From: Sphaerisporangium krabiense
GTDB lineage: Bacteria > Actinomycetota > Actinomycetes > Streptosporangiales > Streptosporangiaceae
NCBI RefSeq assembly: GCF_014200435.1
Contig: NZ_JACHBR010000001.1
Coordinates: 3,565,501-3,629,500, forward strand
Direction of reading: 5' to 3'
DNA: 64,000 nucleotides
In this document: in pieces, positions 7,447 through 15,547 of the stretch
Numbering within the stretch: position 1 is the first letter of the stretch
Layout of the letters: the number at the start of each line of letters is the position of its first letter
Notes under the pieces: generated by a model
What the model was told of the DNA's origin: nothing
Database searches by the model: none
What the model saw: the letters and a program-made list of their open reading frames with translations, nothing else
Program-made: the position numbers and the translations under genes

Positions 7447-9287
7447 TGTGCGGCATAGCGGGATGGGTGGACTACGGCCGCGACCTGCGGGCCGAGGAGA
7501 ACGTCATCCGGGCCATGACCGACACGATGATCCACCGGGGGCCGGACGGCGGTGACGTGTGGCTGTCCCGGCACGCCGCGTTCGGACATCGCCGCCTGGC
7601 CGTCATCGACATCGAAGGCGGAGCCCAGCCGATGGCGGTCGGCGACGCGGCGGACGACACCCAGGTCGTGATCACCTACGGCGGCGAGATCTACAACTTC
7701 ACCGAACTGCGCGCCGAACTCGCCGCCCGCGGTCACAGCTTCGGCACCCGGTCCGACACCGAGGTGGTGCTGCGCGCCTACCTGGAGTGGGGCGATTCCG
7801 CGGTCGAACGGCTGAACGGCATGTTCGCCTTCGCCATCTGGGACACGCGAACCCAGGAACTCCTGCTCGCCCGCGACCGGCTGGGCGTCAAACCCCTCTA
7901 CTACGCGGTGGCCGGAGGACGGCTGCTGTTCGGCTCGGAACCGAAGGCGCTGCTGGCGGGCCCGCTGCGCGCCGAGGTCGACGCCGAGGGGCTCGCCGAA
8001 CTGTTCGCCGTGCCCACCGCGCCCACCCCCGGGCGCACCGTCTACCGCGGGATGGAGCAGCTCCGTCCGGGCCACGTCATCCGCTTCTCCCGCTCCGGCG
8101 TCCGGACCACCCGGTACTGGACGCTCTCCTCGCACTCCCACCCCGACGACCTCGACGCCACGGCCCGGCACGTGCGCGACCTGCTCGCCGACGCGGTGCG
8201 GCGGCAACTGGTCAGCGACGTCCCGATCGGCATGCTGCTGTCCGGCGGCCTGGACTCCAGCGCCCTCACCGCGCTGGCCGTCACCGAGTCGGGGGCACCT
8301 GACAAGCTCCCGACCTTCTCCGTGGAGTTCCCGCCGACCGAGGAACCGCAGCGGCTCGGCCAGTGGAACCGCGCCGCCGACCTGCCCTACGCCCGCGAGG
8401 TCGCGACCGCGCTCGGCACCGCGCACATCGGCGTGCTGGTCGACGGCGGCGGCCTGCTCCGGCACGGCGGGATCGGGCTGACCTCCCGGGACCGGCCCGG
8501 CTGGGGCGAACCCGACACCTCCCTCTACCTGCTCTCCCGCGGCGTCCGCGAGCACGTCACCGTCGCCCTGTCCGGCGACGTCTCCGACGAGATCTTCGGC
8601 GGGTACCCGTTCTTCCGCGGCATCACCACCGCTCCGAGCGCGCCGCTGGAGTCCTTCCCCTGGGCGCCCCCCGGCCTGCCGGCCACCGCCGACCTGCTCC
8701 TCCCCGAGGTCGCCAGGGCCGTGCGTCCCCAGGAGTACGCCCGGGAGCGGCTGCGCGAGGCGCTGGCGGAGGTGCCGCACGCCTCCGGCGAGGAGCCCGA
8801 GGAGCGGCGCGCCCGGGAGATCACCTACCTCGCGCTGACCCGGTGGCTGCCCGCGCTGCTCGACCGCACGGACCGGATGAGCATGGCGGCGAGCCTGGAG
8901 GTCCGGGTGCCGTTCGCCGACCACCGCCTCATCGAGTACCTGTGGAACGTCCCCTGGCGGTTCAAGACCGCGGGTGGGAGCCCCAAGGGCCTGCTCGGCC
9001 TCGCGCTGGCCGACCTGCTCCCGCAGAGCGTGCTCCGCCGCGCCAAGAGCGGCTACCCCGCCAGCTCCTCGCCGGCCTTCTACGCCGAGATGCGCGCCCA
9101 GGTGGACGACCTGCTCTCGCGTGACGCGCCGGTCTTCCAGCTCGCCGACCGCGCCAAGATCGCACGCTGGGTGCGCAACGACACGATCCTGCCCGGCCCG
9201 CGCGCCGCGCCCCACCCCACCGGCGGGCTCGACTTCCTCCTCACCCTCGACCGGTGGCTCACCTCCTACCAGGTGAGCCTGCGGTGA
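7446..9287 (+). CDS. Asparagine synthase-type glutamine amidotransferase
   Basis: This 613-residue, full-length class II amidotransferase has the glutaminase N-terminal nucleophile Cys2 (MCGIAGW), HRGPDG at 30-35, the HRRLAVID strand and RSDTEVVLRAY. The C-terminal synthetase domain carries the PP-loop LSGGLDSS (265-272) and ALSGDVSDEIFGGYP. The family activates a carboxylate with ATP and transfers ammonia from glutamine. In polyketide clusters it makes amides, as with OxyD (malonamate) or PieD (amidation of a released polyketide acid in piericidin). The usual Asn of the oxyanion strand NGEIYN is Gly here (YGGEIYN), a position that also varies in actinobacterial homologues. It overlaps the upstream gene (ATG in TGATG) and the downstream GTG (GTGA). 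Confidence 0.9.
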   Translation: MCGIAGWVDYGRDLRAEENVIRAMTDTMIHRGPDGGDVWLSRHAAFGHRRLAVIDIEGGAQPMAVGDAADDTQVVITYGGEIYNFTELRAELAARGHSFGTRSDTEVVLRAYLEWGDSAVERLNGMFAFAIWDTRTQELLLARDRLGVKPLYYAVAGGRLLFGSEPKALLAGPLRAEVDAEGLAELFAVPTAPTPGRTVYRGMEQLRPGHVIRFSRSGVRTTRYWTLSSHSHPDDLDATARHVRDLLADAVRRQLVSDVPIGMLLSGGLDSSALTALAVTESGAPDKLPTFSVEFPPTEEPQRLGQWNRAADLPYAREVATALGTAHIGVLVDGGGLLRHGGIGLTSRDRPGWGEPDTSLYLLSRGVREHVTVALSGDVSDEIFGGYPFFRGITTAPSAPLESFPWAPPGLPATADLLLPEVARAVRPQEYARERLREALAEVPHASGEEPEERRAREITYLALTRWLPALLDRTDRMSMAASLEVRVPFADHRLIEYLWNVPWRFKTAGGSPKGLLGLALADLLPQSVLRRAKSGYPASSSPAFYAEMRAQVDDLLSRDAPVFQLADRAKIARWVRNDTILPGPRAAPHPTGGLDFLLTLDRWLTSYQVSLR

Positions 9288-9802
9288 CCGGAGCGCTCGA
9301 CGCCCGCGGGTTCAAGGCCGCCGCGCGCACGTTCCCGAGCGGGGTGACGGTGGTCGCCAGCCGCCACCGCGAGCGGACCCTGGCCAAGACCGTCTCGGCC
9401 TTCACCACGTTGTCCCTCGACCCGCCCCTGATCAGCGCCGCGGTGGGCAAGGACTCGCCGCTGATCGGCCTGGCCCGCGACTCAGGGCTGCTCGGCGTGA
9501 GCGTGCTGCGCGACGACCAGCGCGGCGTCGCGGAGTACTACGCCACCTCGGCGGCCCTGCGCGCCGGCCCCGCGCCGTGCCCGCTGCTGAGCGCGACCGG
9601 GGCCGCGCCGGTCCTCGCGGACTGCCTGAGCTGGTTCGACTGCCGGCTGGTGGCGGCCGTGCCGGGCGGCGACCACACCATCCTGGTCGGCCGCGCCGTG
9701 GCGGTTCAGGTCCACGGCGGGCTGCCCCTGGTTCACCACGACAGCGGCTACCGGACGGTGACCGCCGAGCCGCGACCGACATGGGAGAGCAGAGCATCAT
9801 GA
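9284..9802 (+). CDS. Flavin reductase, HpaC-like component of two-component monooxygenase
   Basis: This 172-residue protein has the flavin-reductase-like FMN-binding split-barrel pattern: FPSGVTVVASRHRERTLAKTVSAFTTLSLDPPLISAAV near its start, then LLGVSVLRDDQ, LSWFDCRLVAAVPGGDHTILVGRAVAV. It would use NAD(P)H to supply reduced FAD or FMN to the HpaB-type oxygenase encoded immediately downstream. Start GTG 9284 forms a 4-base GTGA overlap with the amidotransferase stop; the in-frame residues upstream of it have no support. The end overlaps the HpaB start by four bases (ATGA), so the two subunits are translationally coupled. Confidence 0.9.
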   Translation: MTGALDARGFKAAARTFPSGVTVVASRHRERTLAKTVSAFTTLSLDPPLISAAVGKDSPLIGLARDSGLLGVSVLRDDQRGVAEYYATSAALRAGPAPCPLLSATGAAPVLADCLSWFDCRLVAAVPGGDHTILVGRAVAVQVHGGLPLVHHDSGYRTVTAEPRPTWESRAS

Positions 9803-11289
9803 CCGTTACGGCATCATCACCGGCCTCCGGCCTCGCCCCGCTCGGAGCGCTGGACGGGGAGCGGTATAGGGCGAGCCTCGCCGACGGCCGCAGCGTGTGG
9901 CTGGACGGGCGGCGCGTCCCCGACGTCGCCGCGCACCCCGCGTTCGCGCCGGCCGTGGACGAGCTGGCCCGGCTGCTGGACCTCCAGCACGACCCGGCCC
10001 ACCGCGACACGCTGACCGTGGCGGACCCGGCGAGCGGGCTGCGGATCGGGCGCGGCTACCACCTGCCCCGCGACGCCGGGGACCTCCTCGCCCTGCGCCG
10101 CGCCGCCGAGGTGTGGATGCGGGAGTCCTTCGGCCAGCACGGCCGGTCGCCCGTGTTCATGTCCTCCGTCGCCGTCGGCCTGCACGACTTCCACGACCGG
10201 CTGGCCGGGGCGCGGCCGGAGTTCGGCGCGAACGCCGAGGCCTACCACCGCTTCGCGGCCGAGCGCGACCTGGTGCTCACCCACGCGCTCGGCGACCCGC
10301 AGATCGACCGCAGCTCCGACCCCGTCCAGGATCCCGACCTCGCGCTGCGGGTGCTGCGGCAGGACGCGGACGGCATCGTCGTGCGCGGGGCCAAGCAGCT
10401 CACCACGCTGGCCCCCTTCGCCCACGAGGTGGTCGTCTACCTGTCGCCCTCGTTCGCCGGACGCGGCGCCGAGGACCTCGTCGTCTGGTTCGCGCTCCCA
10501 CTGAACGCGGAGGGGCTGCACGTCCTGTGCCGGGAGCCGCTCGGGACCGCGCCCCACGGCCACTCCCACGCGTTCGCGGCCCGCTTCGACGAGCAGGACT
10601 CGATGCTGTTCTTCGACGACGTCCACGTGCCGTGGAACCGGGTCTTCCTGCTCGGCGACGGCGGCCTCGCCCGCGAGGGCTTCGCCCGGCTCAACGCCTG
10701 GAGCCAGTACGTCGGCCAGGTCCGCTACCGCGAGCGGCTGCGCACGCTGCTCGCCGTCGGCACGCTGCTCGCCGAGTCGATCGGCGTGGCCGGCTTCCGC
10801 AACATCCAGGAGGACCTCGGCGAGCTGACCGGGTACGTCGAGACGCTGGACCACTTCCTGGCCGCGGGCGAGGCCACCGCCCGGCGCACCGACGGCGGGC
10901 TGCTGGCCCCGGGCCCGACCCCGGCGGCGGCCGTCTGGGCGGCGCAGGTGTCCGACCGCGCCCTGCGGATCGTCAGGAACATCGGCCAGTCAGGCATCCT
11001 GATGCAGCCCTCGGAGAACGACCTGCGGTCCCCCGAGCTGCGCCCGTTCCTCGATCGTTACATGCGCGGCAAGGACATCGACGTCGCCGCCAAGTCGCGG
11101 CTGTTCCGCCTGGCCTGGGAGCTGACCGCCGACGGCTTCGGCCAGCGCCAGGACCTGTACGAGTTCGTCCACCGCGGAGACCTGGCCCGCAACCGGATCA
11201 ACCTGTTCCACCGGCACGACCAGAGCGAGACCCTGGCACGGCTGCGGGCCCTCATCGCAGAACCGCTGACCCCCGGGACGGCGTCATGA
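9799..11289 (+). CDS. HpaB-family flavin-dependent monooxygenase (large component)
   Basis: This 496-residue protein belongs to the 4-hydroxyphenylacetate 3-monooxygenase family (acyl-CoA dehydrogenase fold). It shows DFHDRLAG, RVLRQDADGIVVRGAKQL with TTLAPFAHE, LFFDDVHVPWNRVFLLGD, and the helical C-terminal part with RNIQEDLGELTGYVE and FVHRGDLARNRINLF. Such enzymes use FADH2 from a partner reductase to hydroxylate phenols, but related members oxidise amines or other activated carbons. With no phenolic precursor pathway visible, the substrate is open. Start ATG 9799 overlaps the reductase stop; ATG 9781 in frame is the alternative. The stop overlaps the methyltransferase ATG by four bases. 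Confidence 0.85.
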   Translation: MTVTASSPASGLAPLGALDGERYRASLADGRSVWLDGRRVPDVAAHPAFAPAVDELARLLDLQHDPAHRDTLTVADPASGLRIGRGYHLPRDAGDLLALRRAAEVWMRESFGQHGRSPVFMSSVAVGLHDFHDRLAGARPEFGANAEAYHRFAAERDLVLTHALGDPQIDRSSDPVQDPDLALRVLRQDADGIVVRGAKQLTTLAPFAHEVVVYLSPSFAGRGAEDLVVWFALPLNAEGLHVLCREPLGTAPHGHSHAFAARFDEQDSMLFFDDVHVPWNRVFLLGDGGLAREGFARLNAWSQYVGQVRYRERLRTLLAVGTLLAESIGVAGFRNIQEDLGELTGYVETLDHFLAAGEATARRTDGGLLAPGPTPAAAVWAAQVSDRALRIVRNIGQSGILMQPSENDLRSPELRPFLDRYMRGKDIDVAAKSRLFRLAWELTADGFGQRQDLYEFVHRGDLARNRINLFHRHDQSETLARLRALIAEPLTPGTAS

Positions 11290-12098
11290 CCGAGACCCTG
11301 CCACGGGCCCGGGCGCTGGCCGGGTACGACGAGGTGAGCGGCATCCGGCAGGCGGCCGATCACGACTGGCTGCTCTCGCTCGCGCCCGCCGCGCCCCGGA
11401 GCATCGCCGACCTCGGCTGCGGCACCGGCGCGCTGCTCGACGAGGCGCTGCGCCGCTGGCCGCGGATCGAGCACGCCCTGGGGGTGGACGGCGCGCCGGG
11501 ACGGGTCCTGGACGCGCGGGCCCGGCTGGGGACGCGCGCGACGATCCGCGAGGGGGACCTGCGCCGCCTCGACGGGGAGACCGGCGCGTTCGACCTGGTC
11601 GTCATGAGCTCGGTGCTGCACTGGCTCTACCCGGACGAGGACCAGGTCCTCGCGTGGATCGCCGGCCACCTGACGCCGGGCGGGGCCTTCCTGCTGACCA
11701 CGCACCATCCCGATCTGAGCGACGACGGCCTCGGCGGCGAGGACCTGCTCGCCGCCGAGGCGCTGGAGCTGCTCGGCCTCGACCCCGGTGCGCTGCGCGA
11801 GATCGTCCCGATGGGCGTACGCGCCCGGTCCGTGACCGCCGTGCGCGAGCTGCTGAGCAGCCGGTTCACCGTCGAACGCGGCGAGGAACGCCGGGTCGCC
11901 GTCCGTACCCGCGACGCGGACGAGTGGCGGCGCTTCCACGCCTCCACGTGGGGCACCTACTTCAGCCGGCTGGCGCCCGCCGCCCGGCAGGAGGAGTTCT
12001 TCCGCGCGGTCGGCACGGCCGCCGCGCGGCGCATGGCCCGGCAGGGCGAGGTCTATCCCATCACCGTGCGCGCCTGGCGGTGCGCGCCCCCTCAGTGA
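11286..12098 (+). CDS. Class I SAM-dependent methyltransferase
   Basis: This 270-residue protein has motif I DLGCGTG at 42-48, an acidic LGVDGAPG post-I region, EGDLRRLD and motif IV FDLVVMSSVLHWL, then LTPGGAFLLTTHHPD. This is the classic Rossmann-fold methyltransferase order (Methyltransf_11/12 type), usually acting on O, N or C of small molecules. The first ~25 residues, containing YDEVSGIRQAADHDWL, probably form the substrate lid. It is the fifth and last gene of the coupled operon that starts at 6781; ATG 11286 overlaps the HpaB stop. Likely role: methylation of the oxygen installed by the HpaB enzyme, as inferred from gene order. The importer genes begin 22 bases downstream. Confidence 0.85.
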   Translation: MTETLPRARALAGYDEVSGIRQAADHDWLLSLAPAAPRSIADLGCGTGALLDEALRRWPRIEHALGVDGAPGRVLDARARLGTRATIREGDLRRLDGETGAFDLVVMSSVLHWLYPDEDQVLAWIAGHLTPGGAFLLTTHHPDLSDDGLGGEDLLAAEALELLGLDPGALREIVPMGVRARSVTAVRELLSSRFTVERGEERRVAVRTRDADEWRRFHASTWGTYFSRLAPAARQEEFFRAVGTAAARRMARQGEVYPITVRAWRCAPPQ

Positions 12099-12120
12099 GA
12101 GTTCCCCCTGTGAGATCCGA

Positions 12121-13770
12121 GTGAGAACGGAAAAGACCGTGCGACTCCGTGGCCCGATCCTCGCCCTGGCGGTGTGCGTGCTCCTGGCCTCCTGCTCCAC
12201 CGCCGGGGCGAGCGGGTCCGGCGGCGGCGCGCCCCGGGCGGGCGGCACGCTGACCTTCACCACCGACATCGAACCCGACGTGTTCGACCCGCACGTCAGC
12301 CCGGCCGACATCACCGGCGTGATCATGCGCAACGTCCTGGACTCCCTGGTGGCGGAGGACCGCGACGGGTCCTTCAAACCCTGGCTGGCCACCTCGTGGA
12401 AGATCTCGCCCGACGGCCGCTCCTACACCTTCCGCCTGCGCGAGGACGTCACGTTCACCGACGGCACCCCGTTCGACGCCGCCGCGGTCAAGGCCAACCT
12501 CGACCGGGTCGTCGCCCCCGCCACCAAGTCCCGGTACGCGGCGGTGCTCATCGGCCCCTACCAGAGCGCCGAGGTGGCGGACCCGCACACCGTGACGGTG
12601 CGGCTCAAGCGGCCGTACGCGCCGTTCCTGCACGCCCTCAGCACCACCTACCTCGGCATCTACTCGCCCAAGGCGCTGCGCGAGCACGCCGCCGACCTGG
12701 CGGCGGGCGGGCCGCAGAACGTCGGCAGCGGGCCCTTCCTGCTGGCCTCCCGGGTGAAGGGGCAGCAGGCCGTCTTCACCCGCAACCCCGCCTACGACTG
12801 GGCGCCCGGCACCGCCCGGCACCGCGGCCCCGCCTACCTCGACAAGCTCGTGATCGGCTTCCTGCCGGAGAACGCCACCCGGGTCGGCGCCGTCGGCTCC
12901 GGCCAGAGCGACGTCGCCGACTTCCTGCCCGCCGGGCAGGTCCGGTCCCTGGCGGGACGGCCGGGGCTGCGCGTCCTGAGCCACGAGTCCCCGGGGCTGG
13001 TCTACTCCTACTACCTCAACACCGAACGGCCGCCGTTCGACCGGCGCGAGGCCCGGCTCGCCGTCCGCGCCGCCATCGACACCGCCCTGATCACCAAGGC
13101 CGTCTTCGCCGGGCAGTACCGGCCGGCCTGGTCCCCGCTCAGCCCCTCGACACCGGCCTACGACGCGACCGTGGAGAACACCTGGCCCTACCGTCCGGGC
13201 GAGGCGGACCGCCTGCTGGACGGGCTCGGCTGGACCGGGCGCGACACCGACGGCTACCGCACCAAGGACGGCAAGAGGTTCGCCATCACCCTGCTCTACG
13301 TGCCCGCCTACACCAAGGCCGAGCGGCGCACCTACGACACCGCCGTCCAGGACGCGCTGCGCAAGGTCGGCGTGCAGCTGACGCTCAAGCCCCTCGACGG
13401 GGCCGCCTACACGCCGATCCGCGACCGCGGCGACTACGACATCATCGCCTTCGCCTGGGGCGGCTCGGAACCGGACCTGCTGCGCACCGTCTTCCACTCC
13501 GCGAGCCGCCTCGCCGACGGCGGCGCCAACGGCGCCCGGGTACACGACCCGGAGATCGACGCCTGGCTCGACCGGGCCGCCGCGACCACCGACCGGGCGG
13601 CGCGCGCCGACCTGTACGCCAAGGTCCAGCGCAAGGTCATCGCCGAGGGGTACTCGGTGCCCGCGTTCGTCGCGAGCCGCCAGCTCGCCGTCCGGGACCG
13701 CGCGCGCGACGTCGGCTTCGACACCTCCGCCTGGCCGCTGTTCTACGACGCCTGGGTCACCGGGCGGTGA
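12121..13770 (+). CDS. ABC transporter substrate-binding lipoprotein, oligopeptide/nickel type (SBP family 5)
   Basis: This 549-residue protein has a lipoprotein signal: basic N-terminus, hydrophobic stretch to residue 22 and lipobox LASC with Cys25, then a Ser/Gly linker. The mature part follows SBP family 5 (DppA/OppA/NikA): GGTLTFTTDIEPDVFDPH, LATSWKISPDGRSYTFRLR, DVTFTDGTPFDAAAVKANL, NVGSGPFLL, YYLNTERPPF and DYDIIAFAWGG. It would bind a peptide-like or small ligand outside the membrane. Start GTG 12121 fits the signal peptide; GTG 12139 is possible. It overlaps the permease gene by four bases (GTGA). A complete importer of this type within a PKS cluster may bring in a precursor or a signal, or recapture product. 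Confidence 0.9.
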   Translation: MRTEKTVRLRGPILALAVCVLLASCSTAGASGSGGGAPRAGGTLTFTTDIEPDVFDPHVSPADITGVIMRNVLDSLVAEDRDGSFKPWLATSWKISPDGRSYTFRLREDVTFTDGTPFDAAAVKANLDRVVAPATKSRYAAVLIGPYQSAEVADPHTVTVRLKRPYAPFLHALSTTYLGIYSPKALREHAADLAAGGPQNVGSGPFLLASRVKGQQAVFTRNPAYDWAPGTARHRGPAYLDKLVIGFLPENATRVGAVGSGQSDVADFLPAGQVRSLAGRPGLRVLSHESPGLVYSYYLNTERPPFDRREARLAVRAAIDTALITKAVFAGQYRPAWSPLSPSTPAYDATVENTWPYRPGEADRLLDGLGWTGRDTDGYRTKDGKRFAITLLYVPAYTKAERRTYDTAVQDALRKVGVQLTLKPLDGAAYTPIRDRGDYDIIAFAWGGSEPDLLRTVFHSASRLADGGANGARVHDPEIDAWLDRAAATTDRAARADLYAKVQRKVIAEGYSVPAFVASRQLAVRDRARDVGFDTSAWPLFYDAWVTGR

Positions 13771-14714
13771 CGGGGAACGTGCTCCGGTTCGCGGCGCGGC
13801 GCGCGCTCGCCGGGGTCGCGGTGCTGTGGGCGGCGGCCACGCTGGCCTTCGCCGCGCTGCACCTGCTGCCCGGTGACGTGGCCGACGCCGTGCTCGGCCC
13901 CAACAGCGGCGCGCCGCCGCAGGTCCGCGCGCAGATCCGGCAGGACTACGGTCTCGACGACCCGTTGCCGGCGCAGTACCTGCGGCACATGGCCGCGCTG
14001 GCGACCGGCGACCTCGGCCGGTCCTACCAGTTCGGGCTCCCGGTGTCTCGGGTGCTCGCCGACCAGGTCGGCCCCACCGCCGAGCTGGCCGTCAGCGCCG
14101 CCGTCCTGTCGGTGGGGCTGGCGTTCTGCGCGGCGCTCGCCACCGGCGGGCGGGGCGGGGCCGCGAGCGCGATCGCCGGCGGCATCGGGCTGCTCGCCCT
14201 CTCGGTGCCGTCCTACTGGCTGGGCATCCTCGGCCTCGCGGTGTTCTCCTTCCGGTTCGGGCTGCTGCCCGCGGCGGGCGCGGACGGCCCGCAGGCGCTG
14301 GTGTTGCCCGCGATCACCCTGGCGCTGCCGCTCGCCGGGGTGCTCGCCCAGGTGATACGGCAGCAGCTCCACGCGATCGGGGACGCGCCGTTCGTGCTGA
14401 CCGCGCGCGCCCGCGGCGCGGGGGAGCGGAGGCTGCTGGCACGCCACACGCTGCGGCACGCCGGGCTGCCCGTGGTCACCCTGTCGGGGTGGATCACCGG
14501 TGCCCTGATGGGCGGCGCGGTGCTCACCGAGACCGTCTTCGCCCGGCCGGGGCTCGGCCGCGTCCTGGTGACGGCGGTGGGGAGCAGGGACATCCCCGTG
14601 GTCAGCGCGCTGATGCTGGTGTCGGCGGCGGCCTTCGTCGTCGTCAACCTGCTGGTGGACCTGGCCTACCTGGTGATCGACCCCCGGCTGCGCGCTTCCG
14701 GGGCCGTCACGTGA
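13767..14714 (+). CDS. ABC transporter permease, DppB-like
   Basis: This 315-residue permease has about six hydrophobic segments. It has the DppB-type start (FAARRALAGVAVLWAAATL, then FAALHLLPGD), a periplasmic loop ending GLDDPLPAQYLRHM, and the EAA-like loop LTARARGAGERRLLARHTLRHA, which contacts the ATPase. It is the first of two transmembrane subunits of the importer. Start GTG 13767 lies within the GTGA overlap with the binding-protein gene, and the end overlaps the second permease by four bases. Confidence 0.9.
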   Translation: MTGNVLRFAARRALAGVAVLWAAATLAFAALHLLPGDVADAVLGPNSGAPPQVRAQIRQDYGLDDPLPAQYLRHMAALATGDLGRSYQFGLPVSRVLADQVGPTAELAVSAAVLSVGLAFCAALATGGRGGAASAIAGGIGLLALSVPSYWLGILGLAVFSFRFGLLPAAGADGPQALVLPAITLALPLAGVLAQVIRQQLHAIGDAPFVLTARARGAGERRLLARHTLRHAGLPVVTLSGWITGALMGGAVLTETVFARPGLGRVLVTAVGSRDIPVVSALMLVSAAAFVVVNLLVDLAYLVIDPRLRASGAVT

Positions 14715-15547
14715 TCCCCGGCGCGCTCACCCGCCCCTCCCGGGCGCGACCGGCCGGGCCCGTGCTCGCCGGGGCCGTGCTGGTGGTCCTCGCCGTGGCC
14801 GTCGCGTTCCCCGGGCTGCTGACCGGCCGGGACCCGGTCGTCACGGACCTGACGGCGGCCCTGAGCCCCCCGGGCGCCGGCCACCCGTTCGGCACCGACG
14901 AACTCGGCAGGGACGTGCTGGCGCGCGTGGTGTACGGCGCGCGCACCTCGCTGCTCATCGGGATCGGCGCCACCGTGCTCGGCGCGCTCGGCGGCACGGT
15001 GATCGGGCTCGTGGCCGCCGCCGGGGGCCGCCGGGTGGACCAGGCCCTCATGCGGATCCTGGACGTGGCGCTCGCCGTCCCCGAGCTGCTGCTCGCCCTG
15101 GTCATCGTCGCCTTCACCGGGACCGGCACCGCCAACGTGCTGGTCGCCGTGGGAGTGGCCGCCGTGCCGAACTACGCGCGGGTGGTGCGCGGGCAGGCGC
15201 TGGTGGCCGTCAGGTCCGGATACGCGGAGGCGGCGGTCGGGCTCGGCACGCCGTGGCCCGTGATCGTGCTGCGGCACGTCCTGCCCAACGTCGCCGGGCC
15301 GTCGCTGCTGCTCGCCACCACCGGCACGGGCACGTCCATCATCTCCGGGTCCGCGCTGAGCTTCCTCGGCCTCGGACCCGAGCCTCCGGCGGTCGAGTGG
15401 GGCGTGATGCTCGCCGACGGGCGCGAGAACCTGGCGGTCGCCTGGTGGCCGGGGGTCTTCCCCGGGGTGGCCGTCGTCGCCGTGGTCATGTCCGTGACCG
15501 TCGTGGGCCGGTGGCTCCAAGCGCGGGCCGAGGGAAGGACCGCATGA
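14711..15547 (+). CDS. ABC transporter permease, DppC-like
   Basis: This 278-residue permease follows the DppC family: a hydrophobic N-terminus, HPFGTDELGRDVLARVVYGA (the characteristic DppC motif), GARTSLLIGIGA, the cytoplasmic coupling loop EAAVGLGTPWPVIVLRHVLP and the closing AWWPGVFPG. Together with the DppB-like protein it forms the membrane channel. Start GTG 14711 overlaps the previous stop and the ATG of the ATPase gene overlaps its own stop, so all four importer genes are coupled. Confidence 0.9.
   Translation: MIPGALTRPSRARPAGPVLAGAVLVVLAVAVAFPGLLTGRDPVVTDLTAALSPPGAGHPFGTDELGRDVLARVVYGARTSLLIGIGATVLGALGGTVIGLVAAAGGRRVDQALMRILDVALAVPELLLALVIVAFTGTGTANVLVAVGVAAVPNYARVVRGQALVAVRSGYAEAAVGLGTPWPVIVLRHVLPNVAGPSLLLATTGTGTSIISGSALSFLGLGPEPPAVEWGVMLADGRENLAVAWWPGVFPGVAVVAVVMSVTVVGRWLQARAEGRTA

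Noticed and set aside
9897-12098. 733-codon + strand frame joining HpaB shadow to the methyltransferase
   Set aside because: Methyltransferase homology starts at ATG 11286, which overlaps the HpaB stop; the upstream part is an Arg-rich shadow.
12174-14714. 846-codon + strand frame covering the binding-protein gene out of frame and joining the first permease
   Set aside because: Only the part from GTG 13767 encodes a permease. The upstream part is Arg/Pro-rich shadow of the lipoprotein gene.
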